Part shown: positions 62,131 to 64,000 of the stretch, in pieces
How positions within the stretch are numbered: position 1 is the first letter of the stretch
Layout of the letters: each line of letters opens with the position of its first letter
Assembly: GCF_000691525.1 (NCBI RefSeq)
Contig: NZ_JMDW01000010.1
Span: 124,001-188,000, forward strand
Reading direction: 5' to 3'
Source: Mycolicibacterium neoaurum ATCC 25795
Lineage (GTDB): Bacteria; Actinomycetota; Actinomycetes; Mycobacteriales; Mycobacteriaceae
DNA length: 64,000 nucleotides
The notes under the pieces: model-generated
Told to the model about the DNA's origin: nothing
Databases searched by the model: none
The model's input: the letters and a program-made list of their open reading frames with translations, nothing else
Translations under genes and position numbers: made by a program

Positions 62131-62891
62131 TAGTGCCGGCTCCCCCGCCGGCGCCCCGTCGAGTACAGGTAGCTGTCGGTGAACCCCTGTGCGCCGAGGA
62201 CGTCTCCGACGATGATCACTGCGGTCTTGGTGATGCCGGCTGCCCGCAACCTCTCGACCAGGTCCCCGAGCTCGCAGCGCACCACCTGTTCGGCAGGCCA
62301 GCTGGCGTATGCCACCACCGCACATGGTGTTTGGGCGGTATACCCGGCTCCGGGTCCGGTGAGCTCGGCGACGATGGACTCGGCCTGGGCGGCGGCCAGA
62401 TGCAGCACCAGCGTGGCGCCCGGTGCCGACAGCGCGGCCAGCGACTCACCCTCGGGCATGGCGGTCGACAGGGTGGCGACCCGGCTCAAAGTGACCGTCT
62501 GCGCCACCCCTGGCACGGTCAACTCCCGCCCGAGCGCCGCGGCGGCGGCGGCGAACGCGGGCACGCCCGGCACGACCTCGTAACCGATGCCCAGCGCGTC
62601 CAGCCTGCGGCATTGCTCGGCGAGTGCGGAGTACAGCGATGGATCGCCCGAATGCAGCCGGGCCACATCGTGTCCGGCGCGATCGGCGGTGGCGATCTCG
62701 TCGATGATCTGATCCAGCGTCAGCGGTCCGGTGTCGACCACCCGCGCTCCCGCCGGACAGAACGCCAACAGGTCCGGCGGCATGATCGAACCGGCGTACA
62801 GGCATACCGGGCTCTGGCCGAGCAGCCGTTGTCCGCGCACGGTGATCAGGTCGGCCGCCCCGGGACCTGCCCCGATGAAGTAGACGGTCAC
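62130..62891 (-). CDS. cobM: Precorrin-4 C11-methyltransferase CobM
   Basis: SAM-dependent methyltransferase of 253 residues. Seen: VYFIGAGPGAADLITVRGQRLL (first SAM loop), CLYAGSIMPPDLLAFCP, RLHSGDPSLYSALAEQ, VVPGVPAFAAAAAALGRELTVP. GTG 62891 is chosen because GTGA overlaps the cobL stop by four bases; ATG 62903 is possible. Part of the coupled cobL-cobM-cobK operon. Confidence 0.95.
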   Translation of the reverse strand: MTVYFIGAGPGAADLITVRGQRLLGQSPVCLYAGSIMPPDLLAFCPAGARVVDTGPLTLDQIIDEIATADRAGHDVARLHSGDPSLYSALAEQCRRLDALGIGYEVVPGVPAFAAAAAALGRELTVPGVAQTVTLSRVATLSTAMPEGESLAALSAPGATLVLHLAAAQAESIVAELTGPGAGYTAQTPCAVVAYASWPAEQVVRCELGDLVERLRAAGITKTAVIIVGDVLGAQGFTDSYLYSTGRRRGSRH

Positions 62892-64000
62892 GGTTTCACC
62901 CATGCCCACTGGGTGACCGGTAGTGCCGGGCGCCACGCGGTGAAGCCACCCACCGGCCCACCGTGATAGTGCTGAAAACGTCGCAACTCGCCACCCTTCT
63001 GTGCGTACCACTGTGCCAGTGCGGCTTCGGACTCCACCGTCACGGCATTGACCACCAGCCTGCCCTCGTGGGGCAGTCGATCGATACAGGCCTCGATCAG
63101 CCCGGGCTGCGTCACGCCGCCACCGACGAACACCGCCGCCGGCGGCGCCACGTCACCGAAGGGCTCCGGAGCCGCGGACCGCACATCGACACGTACCCCG
63201 AAGGCGGCGGCGTTCATCGCGATCCGGTGGCGGCGGTCGGCGTCTCGTTCGAAGGACACCGCTCGGCACCCCGGTGCGCTGCGGCACCATTCGACCGCGA
63301 CGCTCCCCGATCCGGATCCCACGTCCCAGAGCAGCTCGCCGGGCCGCGGCCCGAGCGTGGCCAGCGTGACCGCCCGGATGGACTGCTTGGTGATCTGCCC
63401 GTCGTGGGCGAACGATTCGTCGGGCAGCGCGTGTGCGCGCCGCACATCGGGCAGGTAACGCACGGCGATCACATTGAGGTCGCCGACCCGCGTGCAGAAG
63501 GTGCCCGCCGTGCTCCGGGTGATGCGTTCGTCCGGGCCGCCGAGATTCTCCAGCACAGTGAATTCGGAGTCGCCGCGGCCGGACTCGGTCAACAGTCGGG
63601 CCAGCGTGGCGGGCGTGTCGCCGTCGCGGCTGAGCACCACTGCCCGGCCGCCCCGGCGCACCGCGGTCACCGGGTCTGCGGTGACCAGACTGATCACCTC
63701 GATCTCGTGCGCAGGCCAGCCGAGCCGAGCGCAGGCCAGCGTCACCGACGACACATGGGGCAGAACCCGGACGGCATCGGTGCCGAACACCCGGATCAAC
63801 GTGGCGCCGATGCCGTGCAGCATCGGGTCGCCCGAGGCGACCACGTGCACGGTGCCCAGACCGTCGAACATCGTGGGCAACGCGTCCAACAGGGGTGAAG
63901 GCCACTGCCTGCGCTGCGCGCCGATGCTCGAGTCCAGCATGTCGAGCTGCCGACCGGAGCCGTAAACGATTGTGGCGCTGCGCAGCTCGGCCGTCGATGC
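62888..64000 (-). CDS. cobL: Precorrin-6Y C5,15-methyltransferase CobL, 5' end beyond window
   Basis: C-terminal 370 residues of CobL, a two-domain enzyme that methylates C5 and C15 and decarboxylates the side chain. The visible part of the first domain (CobE/CbiE-like) has ATIVYGSGRQL, VVASGDPMLHGIGATL and SSVTLACARLGWPAHEIEVIS; the second (CbiT-like) begins near SFAHDGQITKQSIRAVTLATLGPRPGELLWDVGSGSGSVAVEW. The frame is open through base 64000. First gene of the coupled cobLMK operon here. Confidence 0.94.
   Translation of the reverse strand, partial: ASTAELRSATIVYGSGRQLDMLDSSIGAQRRQWPSPLLDALPTMFDGLGTVHVVASGDPMLHGIGATLIRVFGTDAVRVLPHVSSVTLACARLGWPAHEIEVISLVTADPVTAVRRGGRAVVLSRDGDTPATLARLLTESGRGDSEFTVLENLGGPDERITRSTAGTFCTRVGDLNVIAVRYLPDVRRAHALPDESFAHDGQITKQSIRAVTLATLGPRPGELLWDVGSGSGSVAVEWCRSAPGCRAVSFERDADRRHRIAMNAAAFGVRVDVRSAAPEPFGDVAPPAAVFVGGGVTQPGLIEACIDRLPHEGRLVVNAVTVESEAALAQWYAQKGGELRRFQHYHGGPVGGFTAWRPALPVTQWAWVKP

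Overview
The window is chromosomal DNA of a high-GC actinobacterium, almost certainly a rapidly growing mycobacterium (Mycolicibacterium type). Support comes from rbpA next to a polyprenol-phosphate-mannose synthase and a separate apolipoprotein N-acyltransferase, a haem-GAF DevS/DosT-type kinase next to a universal stress protein with a DosR-like box, F420-type PPOX proteins, a cutinase, an FxsA-family protein, and a cobalamin locus in the order cobN-cobG-cobH-cobIJ-cobK-cobM-cobL. From memory this right half (about 43-64 kb) follows the M. tuberculosis Rv2050-Rv2072c order with insertions. No rRNA, tRNA, CRISPR array, prophage or insertion sequence was seen, and no gap between genes exceeds about 300 bases.

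Region by region. 1-6.0 kb: a catabolic/transport island with two closely related PrpF-type isomerase genes on either side of a LysR regulator and a MatC-like carrier; the first is coupled to an ABC ATPase running off the left edge. 6.1-10.2 kb: PhoD-like phosphatase, secreted cutinase, nitronate monooxygenase, YqeY-like protein. 10.2-12.9 kb: DevS/DosT-like oxygen/redox sensor kinase and a tandem universal stress protein. 12.9-16.4 kb: a polytopic membrane protein whose N-terminus is encoded by a 27-bp tandem repeat, then an HxlR regulator divergent from an SDR and a tautomerase. 16.4-22.6 kb: a MetNIQ-type importer mixed with two flavin-dependent monooxygenases of the NtaA/SnaA/DszA type, probably organosulfur use. 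22.7-25.9 kb: lipoprotein, epoxide hydrolase, NCS1 permease. 26.0-30.2 kb: a potADBC-type polyamine operon whose ATPase appears to start at CTG. 30.2-36.4 kb: thioesterase, nitroreductase, RDD protein, gluconate operon (gntK, gntP, FadR-type regulator), SCO6745-family protein, YnfA.

36.4-42 kb: a likely operon of carboxylesterase, copper amine oxidase and a kinase-like fusion protein. 42-43.1 kb: a lipoprotein and a small zinc-binding protein. 43-48.3 kb: rbpA, ppm, lnt, amidohydrolase, fxsA. 48.4-50.3 kb: a Rieske oxygenase divergent from a TetR regulator, with a perfect 12-bp-arm operator candidate between them. 50.3-52.1 kb: purU flanked by two paralogous F420-type PPOX genes. 52.1-64 kb: aerobic cobalamin genes, interrupted by a tiny 32-residue membrane protein gene with a three-fold GGTACC array in front of it, a TauD-family dioxygenase and an APH-like kinase.

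Most assignments are by recognised motifs and family resemblance read by eye; no database search was possible. Start codons were adjusted by Shine-Dalgarno position and conserved N-termini, and this is stated where it matters.
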